From the NCBI GenBank assembly GCA_963210315.1, contig OY723309.1, positions 1,116,001 to 1,180,000 on the forward strand: a DNA stretch of 64,000 nucleotides. Reading direction: 5' to 3'. The stretch is from Rhynchopus euleeides (taxonomy: Eukaryota > Euglenozoa > Diplonemea > Diplonemida > Diplonemidae). Shown here piece after piece: positions 41,170 to 51,488 of the stretch. The first letter of the stretch is position 1, and every line of letters begins with the position of its first letter. The notes below the pieces were generated by a model that ran no database searches, had not been told where the DNA came from, and saw only the letters and a program-made list of their open reading frames with translations. Position numbers and translations under genes: made by a program.

Positions 41170-41388
41170 CTAGTGCCGTTGTGACCCCTCGGATAACGTC
41201 TCCTGGACGTTGTCAGCGGAGGTTGCCTGTGTGGCGGTGACCTCCGTATACCCCGCGGGATCCAGTGCCAGTAGCGCCTTCTTCAGCTTTTCGTCGACCC
41301 CTCGGCCGACGCTCTCCTTGATGTCAAGGGCCACCTTCAGGGTGGCACCTCGCATCGCCCTGAAGGCTGTGATCGTATCATCATTCAC
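41170..41388 (-). CDS. Small helical protein (72 aa) of the 1-kb element
   Basis: Starts MNDDTITAFRAMRGATLK, is entirely helix-friendly (VDEKLKKALLALDPAGY) and ends in a polar tail. No family is recognised. It is GC3-biased, unlike the surrounding repeat DNA, which supports coding. Confidence 0.4.
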   Translation of the reverse strand: MNDDTITAFRAMRGATLKVALDIKESVGRGVDEKLKKALLALDPAGYTEVTATQATSADNVQETLSEGSQRH

Positions 41389-41691
41389 AATCTCGAGGGT
41401 GTTCTACGCGGCTCCTGGAACTCACTTCCTTCTCAGGTGTTTCTGGGCATGGGGCAACCTTGCCCAGGTGTTTCTGGAGTCCCGCCCCACATGTCGTGCG
41501 TTCTTTCGTACGGTGTATAGTGAGTTCTGGCAATAATTTTTTGCTCGGTCAGCGCAGTGCCTCCAGTCCTGTCTCAGTAGCCACACAGAAAGGGGGACCA
41601 AAAAAAACTGGGGGGGGACCAAAAAGCGAGACCCCCCCCCCAGATTGCGTAGTTTGTGCGTAGTGAAAAAGGGGTAAATCAGGGGCACCAA

Positions 41692-42038
41692 TAGTATACG
41701 TAAATATTATGGAACGTAAATATTATGGAACGGGCCCATTTTTGGCCGGTCCGTTCCATAATATTTACGTTCCATAATATTTACAGGGCCAGTTGGGGAC
41801 TCGGTGGTGAGGACGGCTTGCGTCAGGAATCGCGCGAAAAGTGCACGAGTAGGTCCCGTCAGGGACTCTGCATGCCGTCCGATCACCTGGTCCAAGTCCC
41901 CGAGTCGCAGAAAGCCCTGTAAATATTATGGAACGAAAAAAATCTGGAACGCCAACCCACCAGCGTTCCAAAATATTTACGTTCCATAATATTTACGTTC
42001 CATAATATTTACGTTCCAAAATATTTACGTATACGGTA
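41692..42038. mobile_element. Family D inverted-repeat element, copy 2
   Basis: Same orientation and nearly the same sequence as 40208-40523, with one extra TATTATGGAACGTAAA block at the left. Its left end abuts the TA of the 1-kb element. Confidence 0.8.
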
Positions 42039-42422
42039 TGCGAAAATGAAACATATTTTTGGCAAAAATATATGTTTATGAAAAATATGTTTGGGGGCCC
42101 ATGCCTAGGGGGGGGGGGGGGGGGCAGACGATGCTGTGCGACGAGGGAGGGGATGTGGGTGATCACCGCACAGCAGAGGTCTGGCATCGCTCTGAAGGAG
42201 CAAGGTGGGTGTTACGTTCATCCGTACATTGGATCCTGATCAGCTCTGCAATGCCGGAGGACGACGCGACAGGCGTTTGGGTTTCTGTGAGGTGGATGAG
42301 AGGTGCAATGCAACATCACAATTGACACGACACGTGATGGCCCTATTAAGATTCACTTTTCTGGAGGATGTCTAGAGGATGCTTGTTGTATGTTTGAAAA
42401 AGATAAGGCTGTTGTTTGTGCG
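42039..42422. other. Intergenic between family D element and the membrane-protein gene
   Basis: Contains a G-run and part of the dispersed repeat shared with 20445-20635. No gene is recognised. Confidence 0.5.
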
Positions 42423-43989
42423 TCAAATCCGGGCAAAACAAAAGCACCTCCGCAGCCTGATGAGGAGGTTGAATTTGTTGCCCAAGCGCTGCCTGCTATC
42501 TTTTTGACACTGACAGGTTCCCTGTTGTGGTAAAAAAATCATGATCAGCTATCTCAGACAGAATGCCGCTCATCTCATCACTCCCCACACGAGAGAATGG
42601 GAAAAACACTCCTTCTCTTCTTCTTCTTCGGACCCCACATACCTGCAGCTCAGGGGACAGGTAGGTGTGGAACGTCGTGTCCCGGATGTGCGTCGACGGC
42701 GGGTCGTACCACGCCCCCGGGGCGTAGCCTGGCGGAGGTGACGTCGGGGTTGGCAGCACGGGGATGGGGGACGCAGGCCCTGCGAGGTCCTGCGGCAGCT
42801 CGGTGACTGGGGCTGTGGAGGGCACGCGGTACGACGTGACATCTGACGACGACATGCTGTGCCCCTGCGTGGTTCCAGGGCTCGCCTCCTTGCCGCATGC
42901 TGTGCAGCGCTGCACGCCTGCCCCGCTCTGCCATGCTTCCAACGCGTTGCCACACGCTGTGCACGTCTGCATTGCAGGGTCGTGCAGAGGTGGCGGCGGC
43001 GGTGTCCCGAAGTCGGGTTGCTCCGTCGACCGCGACACCTCGCGCCCTGTAAAACCGGCGTCGACTGCGGCATGCAGCTTTGCCGTCTCCTCCCCGGCAG
43101 GCGTGACAAAGGAAGGCTTCGCAATCTTTGCGTCCTGGTCACCCTTTGGGACCCTCCCACTCTTCTTCGTAGCATTCACGCCCTTCCGCGCAGGGCTGGC
43201 GGGTGTCGAGCGCATGGTTTCCAACCCCAGAGCGTCGAACGCATCGCGGCCCTTCTTCAGCTCGGCGAGCTCCGCCCGCTCCGCCGCGGTGAGCGGCACG
43301 ACAGGGGGGACACCTGGGTCAGCGGCGTCTGCCTGTTCCTGGCGCCTCCGCAGGTCGTTGTACCGCACGTCCTTCTCGCGTGGCCAGCTGGGCATCTCAT
43401 TCTGCTGCTGCTGCTGGGAGGGCTGGTGGGAAGATCTCATCCAGCGCGACAGCAGCGGGGTGGCCCCAGTGCCGTAGTTCTCCACCTCGCCCTGCTGGCA
43501 GAAGAGGAAGCACTGCACCCTGTTGTAGAACAGCATCAGGTGTGCCGTCAGCAGCAGCGCACGGATCAGTCGGAAGTACGCCGCGGCTGCGGCATGGTCT
43601 GAGTAGAGGTCGTAGGTGTCGCGCGAGGAGAGCAGGATTGCGGCAATCAGCTCGAACAGCAGCACCACACATGGCATGACCGGGGGGGTGCTGGAGGCGA
43701 CCACCAGGGCCAGGTCCAGGGCAAACTGTGTCCACAGGAGGACGCAGGACACCAGGAACATGTCGCGTATCCGCCCGTTTTGGTATGTCGTGTCCGTGAC
43801 AACCGTGCCCGTGCCACGCAGCACCACGAAGTGCTCACCCAGCATCAGGAAGGCCTCGGCCAGGCACACCACCCAGAGGAAGGCCAGCACCACGGTGTTA
43901 GTGTAGAAGTGGTGCACGAACTGCAGCGACGGGCTGCGGCTCCATTCGTTGACCAGGTCGCGGCGCCTGACAAGCTCCTCATAATCCAT
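42423..43989 (-). CDS. Multi-pass membrane protein with C-terminal zinc ribbon, function unknown
   Basis: The start at 43989 (MDYEELVRRRD) follows a CCACCCACTCTAG acceptor by ~24 nt; upstream codons translate repeat DNA. Residues ~30-200 hold about four hydrophobic helices (TVVLAFLWVVCLAEAFLML, FLVSCVLLWTQFALDLALVV, VVLLFELIAAILLS, RALLLTAHLMLFY), a voltage-sensor- or ion-channel-like spacing that I cannot assign. A charged linker (NDLRRRQEQ, AELAELKKGRDAF) and one CTACG...CTACG zinc ribbon follow. The unspliced frame stops at 42496. A GTATGT donor at 42642 and TTTTACCACAACAG acceptor at 42522 would remove 121 nt and give an alternative tail ending at 42423. I favour splicing because the donor matches the other introns, but the 3' end is uncertain. 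Confidence 0.65.
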
Positions 43990-45965
43990 GAGGGGCAGCC
44001 CCAGCAGGCCCTGCCTAGAGTGGGTGGGGTGGGGTGGGGTGGGTAGTGAGGCAGGACAGACACGACGCGGTGGTCGGGTTTCAGACGGTATTCCGGATAG
44101 CCGGATTCGACCCCAGCCTGCCGGCTGGTCGGGGTCACCCGACGCACGACGTTCGGACTGCATTCCGAGGAGTCGCCCGACTAATCGAACCCAAGTCGTC
44201 AGGCTCCCGACTACTCCCCACGTTCTCCACAACTGCGTTGTGGAGAAAAGCAACGTGCCGGCGTGGTATGAAGTAGGAACAGAACACCCTCTCACAGGGG
44301 CTGTCAGAGACACAAATTGTTCAAATCTCACAGAGGGACCGTTCGCCTCTTCGCTCACAATAAGACTGGGGATTGTGGGGTGGGTGGGTGGGGAGGCAAC
44401 CACTCTCCATACAGACAGCTTCGTAGCGTGAACCTACAGTGTATACAGTTGGGATCCATGCCCGCACATCTGCCGCCCCGACAGCCAGTAAGGCTGGCGT
44501 GCGGGGGATGGACACCCCAGGTTAGCTTTTACTGGTTATCGGCGATCGCAAGCTATGAGAGCGGGTAAGCTCCGTCGGTCCGAACCCCACCCCACCCCCC
44601 CCTCCCCAAGACCCACCCCACCCCACCCCTTTGCAAAGCGTAGCAGGAGGGCACGGCTTCCCTTTGCGTGAGCAGAATCAGGAAGGCTCGCTCTCCAACA
44701 CCCCTTACACCCTGCCCCCCGACCCTCCGTGTCCCTGGATCCTGCCACACGCTGGACCACTGGTGGCGCTGGGCAGATCTGACAGCGCACATACAAAGTG
44801 TGACGAACCATGTCACCTCTCTGGTTCGACTCTACATAGACAGACGCGCAGCGCACAGCGCATAAAGTGGGGTGGGTGGGGGTGGGCGGTGGTGTTTGCT
44901 TTGGAGGCGAATCCAAACAAAAGAAACAATCTCGACAAATAAAGCGCCGGCACTCTTCGGGATTCGGTTCTTTCGAAACGAGAGATACGTGCGCGTGATT
45001 TTCCTCTTCTTCTTCTTTTTTACAGGTTGGCGCGTGGCGGAACGGCACCACCCCACCCCCCACGCCCAGCAAACCACCCATCGCGACGCCGCTTCAAGCC
45101 CTCAGTGGTGAACCCCCCATCACCCACTATCTTCCCATCAGGCTCAACAGGGCTCATCAGCAGCACGGAGGAGCGGTTGACTGAGGGAAAAGGAAGCGCT
45201 ATGCACAGTAAACACACCCTCTTGGAGGCGATATCGGGGTATGGGTGTTCCCCCTCTTCCCGTGGCTCGCACTCGTCTCGGCCTGTTTTTTGTGTGTCTT
45301 CAGAACTTCAGGTTTTGCAGGTCCTTCCGACGATGAAAACACCTTTGACAGCGGCCACCCCCCTGCAGGACACCACGTGGGGGGTAACCCCAAGCCTCTT
45401 TGCAAGGCAGATGGGCAACAGCACCGGAACCACGGGGGCATGGTTGCCGAGAGTGAACACCAGAAAGGGGGTCGGGGGTAGGGGAGGGGGGGCGACGGTG
45501 AGACAGAGTAAGCCGCGTGGGAGAGGGGGCGCAGTTAGAATAATTATTGATTAGAATCCCGGCATCAATGGGCCCGCGTGAGGCTTGGTGGTGGAGGGGG
45601 AGCAGGGGAAGGGTTGAAAGCGACGCAGAGAGGAGGCTGGGTGCAGAGTGTCGTCCTTTTCCCGCTCTCCCGCATTGGGGGGGGAAGGCCGATCTCCAGA
45701 GATGGGCATGGGGGTATCGTGATGGGCGAGCCCCCCTCCCTCCCCCTCCCGCGAAATTTGCAACTCACGGGGAGGGGGGGCGGGGTGGTAGTAGGAAAAC
45801 ACGCAGAGTAAAACAGAGCTATCCGTGCCGCCGATAGCAGACAAAACCCCACACCCTGTGGCCCACCCCCCTCCCTTCCTTCCTTCTCTGGGTCCCCACT
45901 GCATGGGAGAAACAAAGCGCAGATCCCACCCACGCGCCCACCCCACCCCCCCCCCCCGACGGCCG
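43990..45965. other. Intergenic, ~2 kb, MITE-like remnant and low complexity
   Basis: Besides the acceptor of the membrane-protein gene, 44061-44220 shares the CACGACGCGGT end and CCGGCT/CCGGAT palindromes with MITE family B but lacks a clean right end. G-rich tracts run from 44870 to 45900. No gene is supported. Confidence 0.5.
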
Positions 45966-47213
45966 CTACAGATCCACCCCAGCAGCCTGCTTGGCACGGC
46001 GGAGCAGGCGCTCCATCTCCTCGTCGCTGTCGATGTCACTGCTGGCTTCGTCCTTCTTCGCATCCTCCTCCTCATCCGCCTTGCCACCTCCTGCTTCCGC
46101 CTCCTCGGGGGAAGCGCCAGCAGCATCGGCTTCACCGTCATCACCAGCATCATCAGCAGCCTCAGGCGATGCACTGCCGCTGCCCTTCGGGGGGAAGTGG
46201 TAGACATCAAGCTCTGCGTTGAGATCCGAGTTGCCTTCTCTCTCGTCAGACGGGGGGCGGGCGTCGTCCTGGTCAGGGTGGTCCTCAGGGGCAGGGCGCT
46301 CCATAGCGTCTGGTGCGTCGGATGCGATGGTGCGCGTTGTGGCGTCCAGGCCCCCGTTGGTCTTCCGTGTCTGGGCGAGTGTGGCGGTGGCGCTGGTGTC
46401 GTTGAGCCGCCCGGAAGAGTCGTCGTTCTCCTCGTCCTCCTGGCGGGCGGCCTCCTGTGCGGCGCGGACAACGTTTGCGATGTTTGCCACGCCCTTCCCC
46501 TGCGAGAAGGTCTCGGTGTCCATCTGGACGGAGTCCGCATCACCCGGCACTGGCACAGGGGCAGGCAGCTCCTTGGACCTGCGCACCGGGACTGGGGAGA
46601 AGCCGACCTGGGCGGCAGTGAGGGGGGACTTTCCAGGGACCATGTCCTCGCTGGGCACCTCTTCGGCTTCGTCGTCGTCATGCCCGTTCCGTTCGTAGCT
46701 GTGGTCGAAAGACCGGCTGCGATCGCGCTGAAGGGACCTGCGATGCGATGTGTCGTTGGTGGTGCTGTGTTGGCGGCGCACGCTGTGGTGGCGGCCCCCG
46801 GCGAGTTTCAACTCGATGCGCTCGCGCTCCTCGTCAATCCACCTGTCGTTGTGGGCGCGGATGTCGTGGGAGTGGAGGGCAGTCCCGCGCGCCGACACCT
46901 GCGACCGGAACGACGCAGATGAGTTGCGTGGCGGCGATGCCGCGGGAGGGCATGCATCGGAGGATCCCCAGCAACGCTCGCGAGCTCGCTCCACGCTCTT
47001 CGCATCGGTTTTTGTATCCTCATCGCGCTTCTTCTGCTGCTCGCGGCGCACAGATCCATACAGCCGGTCCACCATGATCTCACGATCTCGCCTGCTGGTC
47101 TTTTTAGTGCTCAGCTTAGTTCGTGTGGGGGCAAGCTCCTTCTCGTCCAGCTTCTCCTTGATCCATTCACGGTCATGGCAGTTTATTCGGCGCGTCACAT
47201 TCATAAAAGTCAT
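45966..47213 (-). CDS. Acidic, largely disordered protein with basic N-terminal helix (415 aa)
   Basis: Starts MTFMNVTRRINCHDREW at 47213, after a CTCCCTCCTGCCAG acceptor. The first ~90 residues are basic and helical, with MVDRLYGSVRREQQKKR. Such LY-x-x-x-x-R helices recur in euglenozoan cytoskeletal and flagellar proteins (a family impression, not a match). Residues ~90-410 are disordered and Ser/Asp/Glu-rich with RSRSFDHS-like phosphosite runs. The C-terminus is strongly acidic and ends SDEEMERLLRRAKQAAGVDL. No catalytic domain. Confidence 0.65.
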   Translation of the reverse strand: MTFMNVTRRINCHDREWIKEKLDEKELAPTRTKLSTKKTSRRDREIMVDRLYGSVRREQQKKRDEDTKTDAKSVERARERCWGSSDACPPAASPPRNSSASFRSQVSARGTALHSHDIRAHNDRWIDEERERIELKLAGGRHHSVRRQHSTTNDTSHRRSLQRDRSRSFDHSYERNGHDDDEAEEVPSEDMVPGKSPLTAAQVGFSPVPVRRSKELPAPVPVPGDADSVQMDTETFSQGKGVANIANVVRAAQEAARQEDEENDDSSGRLNDTSATATLAQTRKTNGGLDATTRTIASDAPDAMERPAPEDHPDQDDARPPSDEREGNSDLNAELDVYHFPPKGSGSASPEAADDAGDDGEADAAGASPEEAEAGGGKADEEEDAKKDEASSDIDSDEEMERLLRRAKQAAGVDL

Positions 47214-47975
47214 AGTGCCTTGGGTGGGCAGACCGCAAAGGGCCGGGGCCTGGCAGGAGGGAGGAGGTGTGCATCAGGCAATGCATTGGCGGAAGAGCCG
47301 CAGAGCAAGTGGTGTGCATCGCCACGAGGGCTTGGGTGTTCCTGACAGCTGCCGTCACACCCGCCAATCCTTCCACTTCAAAGATGTGCTGGTGTGGCAT
47401 GAATGAACGGCAAAATTTATACACAGAACAAACCCTCCGGGAAAGCGTTGGCAGCATTCCTGAGACGAGGTATGGGTCCTGTTTGAGGCGGGGAGGGGTG
47501 GGGAGTGGGGAGGGGTGGGGGTGCCAATCACGTCGCAGAACACCAAGCATCAACCGGAGTGGCATGCCAGTCATCAGTCACTCCATGCCACCCGCGACTT
47601 GCTGGAACCGAGTCACCGGCAGCTGCAGTGGCAGAGGTGTGCCTCGTCTGGACTCACTGAGCGCAGATCGAGGGCGGTGCTGCGGCCACAAACAGAAGCT
47701 AGGGGTGTGCCATCCTATGGCTGGGCCTGTATACTGCAGAGCAGGGGAGGAAGCAAAGAGGGGCAAAGGGCAGTGGTGCACTGCTGCCATGTTTGAGAAG
47801 GCTGGACTGAGTGGGTCTGCCGCAGAGAGGCCGCCTGTGGAGCAACATGCAAGAACAACATCCAAGCAGGCGGCGTGGCGCATGGCAGGTGGAGGCAAGG
47901 CTGGTGCAGGCGAAGCAGCGGGTTTGCGGCGTGGTGAGTGGGGTGTGGCACGGCGTGGCATGGCACGGGCAGGCA
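47214..47975. other. Intergenic, no gene seen
   Basis: Contains the acceptor for the acidic-protein gene near 47247-47262. Open frames on either strand are short and biased. Confidence 0.55.
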
Positions 47976-48911
47976 TCAGGCATGCAGCATGGGTGCGATC
48001 GCCTCCGCAACCTCCTTGCTGTGCGACAGGACAAAGGCGTGCGGCGCCTTCGTCGTGTCGCGCACCACACGGGGCCCTGCACACGTCGGGGTCTTGCCGA
48101 CCTGCTTCCCCGTGAGCGTTTCCAGGTGCTGCTCCATGCGTGGGATCAGGTGGTCGGGCACCCACCCGTCCACCTCTGCGTAGTAGAAGTTGCTCTTGTG
48201 TGCAAGCTTCTCGAGGGTCGAGTGCGGCATGTCCGTGATGTCCACCATCTCGGTTGCACTCATATACAGCAGGTTGTTGATCAGTGAGAAGTCGGACAGT
48301 GACGCGACAAGGCTCAGAGGCGTTTCATGTTTCGCCTCAGGTGCAAGCAGGCGTGCGACTTGGAAGCGCAGCCAGAAGGGCAGGTACCCCAGCGCACCTG
48401 CAAGGCCCGCTGCCACGTGGCGGATGCCAGGGATGAAGACCGGGCGGACGACGGCGTTGCTGCCCTGTGCGATGTGCTCGACTGTGGGGAAGAGGCCTGT
48501 GAAGGAGGCCACGTGCTCCTCAGGCAGCTGTGCGGCAACGTTGACACCCACATACGCACCCACCGAGTGACCCATGAAGTGCAGCCGTGCCGTCTCGTTC
48601 GTCTCACGGATCCTGTCGACGAGCGACCGCACAAAGTGGATCTGTTCCTCCACAGAGAACACGCCGTCGCTGCGGCCGGGTGTGTGGCCCGCAAAGCCCA
48701 GGCACACCACGCGCTTCCCGGGCACCTGTGTCATCAGGTGCTCCAGGAACTCGGTGTAGAACGCGCTGACCCCGGGGTTCCCGGGCACCATCACCACAAT
48801 GTCCCGCTCGCACCGCTTCGTGAACACATCGTCGTCTTTGTGCACCGCAATGGTTGTCGTGGCTTTCCGCGAACCGGACTGCCCCACCTCGTCACGCAGC
48901 ACAAACGTCAT
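47976..48911 (-). CDS. Lipid-droplet-associated hydrolase (LDAH) family alpha/beta hydrolase (311 aa)
   Basis: The LDAH family acts at lipid droplets and is linked to sterol-ester and triacylglycerol turnover. Signatures in order are VVMVPGNPGVSAFYTEFLEHL (oxyanion-side PGNPG at 43-47), FAGHTPGR, the EEQIHFVRSLVDRI helix and the nucleophile elbow MGHSVGAY (Ser116). The remaining lid region has WLRFQVARLL, and a C-terminal PHAFVLSHS supplies a candidate catalytic His. Length is normal for the family (~310-330). An upstream in-frame GTG exists, but the ATG at 48911 is the first ATG after acceptor-like CAG sites. Substrate is not predictable. Confidence 0.9.
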   Translation of the reverse strand: MTFVLRDEVGQSGSRKATTTIAVHKDDDVFTKRCERDIVVMVPGNPGVSAFYTEFLEHLMTQVPGKRVVCLGFAGHTPGRSDGVFSVEEQIHFVRSLVDRIRETNETARLHFMGHSVGAYVGVNVAAQLPEEHVASFTGLFPTVEHIAQGSNAVVRPVFIPGIRHVAAGLAGALGYLPFWLRFQVARLLAPEAKHETPLSLVASLSDFSLINNLLYMSATEMVDITDMPHSTLEKLAHKSNFYYAEVDGWVPDHLIPRMEQHLETLTGKQVGKTPTCAGPRVVRDTTKAPHAFVLSHSKEVAEAIAPMLHA

Positions 48912-49852
48912 GATCCTGACCCTGACACCTGGCACTGTCTGATGGGGTGGCACACGCAGCACTGCACAGTTCGGAGTAACACTTCCTTGCCCAACATCAT
49001 CCCCCGACTCCCCGCATCCCCCACTGGCGCAACAGCACGGGCTGGGGGACGGGGATCAACAGACACGCTGCCCGACTTGACTGTGGCACTACCTGCAAGG
49101 CAACATCTCAATCAACCGGATGGGGCTGGGGGGGGGAACAGGGTTGGTTATAGAGAAGAGACAATGTGGGGCAAAAGCTGGCCTCACAAGGGCGGCTCAG
49201 AAGTGCCGCGGTGCAGGACCACTGCACCACCACCTCCTCCTCCTGGAATGCGTACCCGCAGACCACACGTGCCAGTGGGCCAATCCTAAACAGGGATGGC
49301 CTTGGCTGGGTGTAGCAGCGAAGGAGGAAGGCACGGGGTGGGATGGGGGTAGTAGCAGTGGAGAAAAAGACATATGGTCCAGAGATCCCACTTCCATTCC
49401 ACTAAAATCCCAGGCAGCGCCTGGGGTGATGGAGGCGATGGCGGTGATGGGCCTCTCTGGCGTGTAAATTTAACTTTGTCGCAACCATGAGGCGGGTGTG
49501 ACACTGTGCGTGCGTGTGCCTGACGAATCGGGGAGTGATAGCCAAAAGTGGAGGCAAGGCAGGCCGCCCTACCCCCTCAAGCAATGCGCCCTTTTCTTGC
49601 AGCTACGGCACACACACAGAGCACACCCCTTCCCCGTCACCCCCCTCCCCCCATCCCCGAGGAAGGTACCGTTTCACAAAGGATCGTCACTCTGTGCGCA
49701 ACAATACCCGGTGCAGCACCCCCCCGACACTGTGTGGCAGACCACTTTTCTGCAAACTTGTCAGCTTAGGATCCTGGCTCACTCTTCACTGTGCTGTGTT
49801 GCACTGCAGGGCTTCACAGCTGTGTCAAGGCACGACAGAACATCCCATCAGA
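48912..49852. other. Intergenic, no gene seen
   Basis: Mixed-composition DNA without repeats or convincing frames. Confidence 0.55.
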
Positions 49853-51304
49853 TCACCTCTGAGATCGTTGCGTGCGGAGGCTGTGAGCGCCCCGAGCACC
49901 CCCACCGGCAGGCGAGTGGGGGCTGTGCCTGTAGGGCGGGTGTGTGTCGAACGACATGATCCATCTTCGGAAGTCACGCGGCAGCAGGGTTGCGGCCATT
50001 TTGCGTGTCTCTACAGCGGAGGAGGATGTGCGGAGTAGGTTCTGCAGACGCGACACCACGGCACCCAGGACGGAGTCTGAGGATATTTCGCGCTGCAGGG
50101 TGGCTTCGACGAGGGTGTGTGAGTCATCGAGGGCGTGCTGCAGCTTGCTGCTGTATGCCTTCAGCAGCGCCGCCTCCTGTGCCTTGGCGTGCAGCTCCTC
50201 GCTCTGCTTGCCCTGAGCCTTGGTGATGACCTCGATGGTCTGCTCGCGCTGATGCACCGTCTCCAGCTTTGTGTCCAGCGCAGCCTTTTCCGACGTCAGC
50301 TTGTTGAGCTGCGTTGTCAGCCGCGTGTTCTCCGTCTGCAGCCGGTCAGCCGTGAGCTTCAGCCCTGCGATGGTCTTCACCATGTCGCGCAGCTCCGACG
50401 GGTCCGCAATGTCGGACGGCTTCAGAGGCACTGCCGCACCGCTGCCCCCGGCATCCTTCTTCTCGGAGGGCTTCGCAGCTGACGAGCCAGGGCCTCCCCG
50501 CCCTGCAGACGGCCCCCCTGACGCACCGGTGGGCTTCGTAGCAGACAGGGTTGAGCTTGTGGGTGCTTCCGCCTTCGGTTGTGCGGCAGCACCACCGGTG
50601 CCGCTGCTGACGGAATCCTCCTGAGGCCCCGGCGGCTTCTTCCCCTCGTCGGGTGGCTTCTGGGTGCCCTTCGGGCTGCCCTTAGGCGGGGCTGCCGCAG
50701 AGGGGCCTGCTGCGGCCTGTGCCTGCTGTGGCGCCGCGTTGGACACCCGCTTCGCAGCGCGCGGCGACGGCGTCCTGGACCTGGGGGATGCAGAGGGGGA
50801 GCCCTCAGAGGAGATGTGGCCCCACACCAGCTCGCCGAGGCCACGCACCCTCACGAGGGGGAGCTGCTCGGTGGTGTAGCGGAGGAAGACGCCTGGGCGC
50901 CAGGACTCGGAGGGGCGGTCACGTACCAAGACATGGTCCCCAGGCTTGAAGTCAGGAGAGGTCTGCGATCCCGCCTGTGAGAAGGTCGAAGGGTGTCTGA
51001 GGGGTGCCGCACGCAGCGCGGTGTCGCTAGGCTCGGTGTAGCTGAAAGCCTGGAGGGTGGATTTGGCGTCGGCGGAGCGGGCGGGGTCGCCGCGTTGGAG
51101 GCGCAGCTGCAGCTCCTTCACCTGGGCGCAGAGGAAGTCGTTGCGGACGCACAGCTTCTCCAGCACGTCGCGGCAGGCGCTGGTGCAGATCTCGTGCCTG
51201 CCTGAGGCGACGACGGGCACCCCGATCAGCTCTACAACCCGCCCGCAGCCCAGGCAGACAGCATCACCCTGGATCCATGAGGAGTCCGCCCCAACAGCGA
51301 GCAT
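49853..51304 (-). CDS. Tudor/SH3-like domain plus coiled-coil protein (483 aa)
   Basis: The frame is open to 51550, but the His-run just above residue 1 translates a CACCACC acceptor tract ending CCCCAG, so the ATG at 51304 (MLAVGADSSWIQGD) is the start. Residues ~15-60 hold CLGCG...CTSAC, a possible zinc site, then a helix. At ~120-165 a small beta-barrel pattern, FKPGDHVLVRDRPSESWRPG then VRVRGLGELVWGHISSE, resembles Tudor/SH3-type folds. A Ser/Pro/Ala linker follows, then a coiled coil from ~310 (LKLTADRLQTENTRLTTQL). A chromatin or microtubule adaptor is possible. No function is claimed. Confidence 0.7.
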   Translation of the reverse strand: MLAVGADSSWIQGDAVCLGCGRVVELIGVPVVASGRHEICTSACRDVLEKLCVRNDFLCAQVKELQLRLQRGDPARSADAKSTLQAFSYTEPSDTALRAAPLRHPSTFSQAGSQTSPDFKPGDHVLVRDRPSESWRPGVFLRYTTEQLPLVRVRGLGELVWGHISSEGSPSASPRSRTPSPRAAKRVSNAAPQQAQAAAGPSAAAPPKGSPKGTQKPPDEGKKPPGPQEDSVSSGTGGAAAQPKAEAPTSSTLSATKPTGASGGPSAGRGGPGSSAAKPSEKKDAGGSGAAVPLKPSDIADPSELRDMVKTIAGLKLTADRLQTENTRLTTQLNKLTSEKAALDTKLETVHQREQTIEVITKAQGKQSEELHAKAQEAALLKAYSSKLQHALDDSHTLVEATLQREISSDSVLGAVVSRLQNLLRTSSSAVETRKMAATLLPRDFRRWIMSFDTHPPYRHSPHSPAGGGARGAHSLRTQRSQR

Positions 51305-51318
51305 GCCAACGAGGGCAC

Positions 51319-51345
51319 CTGGGGTGTGGTGGTGGTGGTGGTGTG
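51319..51345 (-). promoter_or_regulatory. Probable spliced-leader acceptor
   Basis: Minus-strand CACCACC repeats end in CACACCCCAG, 14 nt before the ATG at 51304. Confidence 0.5.
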
Positions 51346-51385
51346 TATCCAACAGGCCGGATCCGTTGTGCAGGGTAGAGTGTCG

Positions 51386-51488
51386 TACTGTAAAGACAGA
51401 AAGTTGGGACGAAGAATTCGTGGGACGAAAAAAGTTGGGACAGCCGGAAATTTTGGGACAAAAAGCGTCCCAAGGTATTTTTACAGTA
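51386..51488. mobile_element. 103-bp MITE, TACTGTAAA ends
   Basis: Outer ends TACTGTAAA / TTTACAGTA are followed inward by GTTGGGACG / CGTCCCAA. Multiple TGGGACR blocks lie inside. TA follows the right end, a possible TA target. Confidence 0.65.

Larger units (their letters stand above)
40691..41691 (-). mobile_element. 1,001-bp TA-flanked element with TTGGTGCCCCTGA ends
   Basis: Inverted ends TTGGTGCCCCTGA / TCAGGGGCACCAA lie inside TA dinucleotides on both sides. A second inner repeat, ATTGCGTAGTTTGTGCGTAG, occurs near both ends in direct orientation. It contains two small minus-strand frames. Confidence 0.75.
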
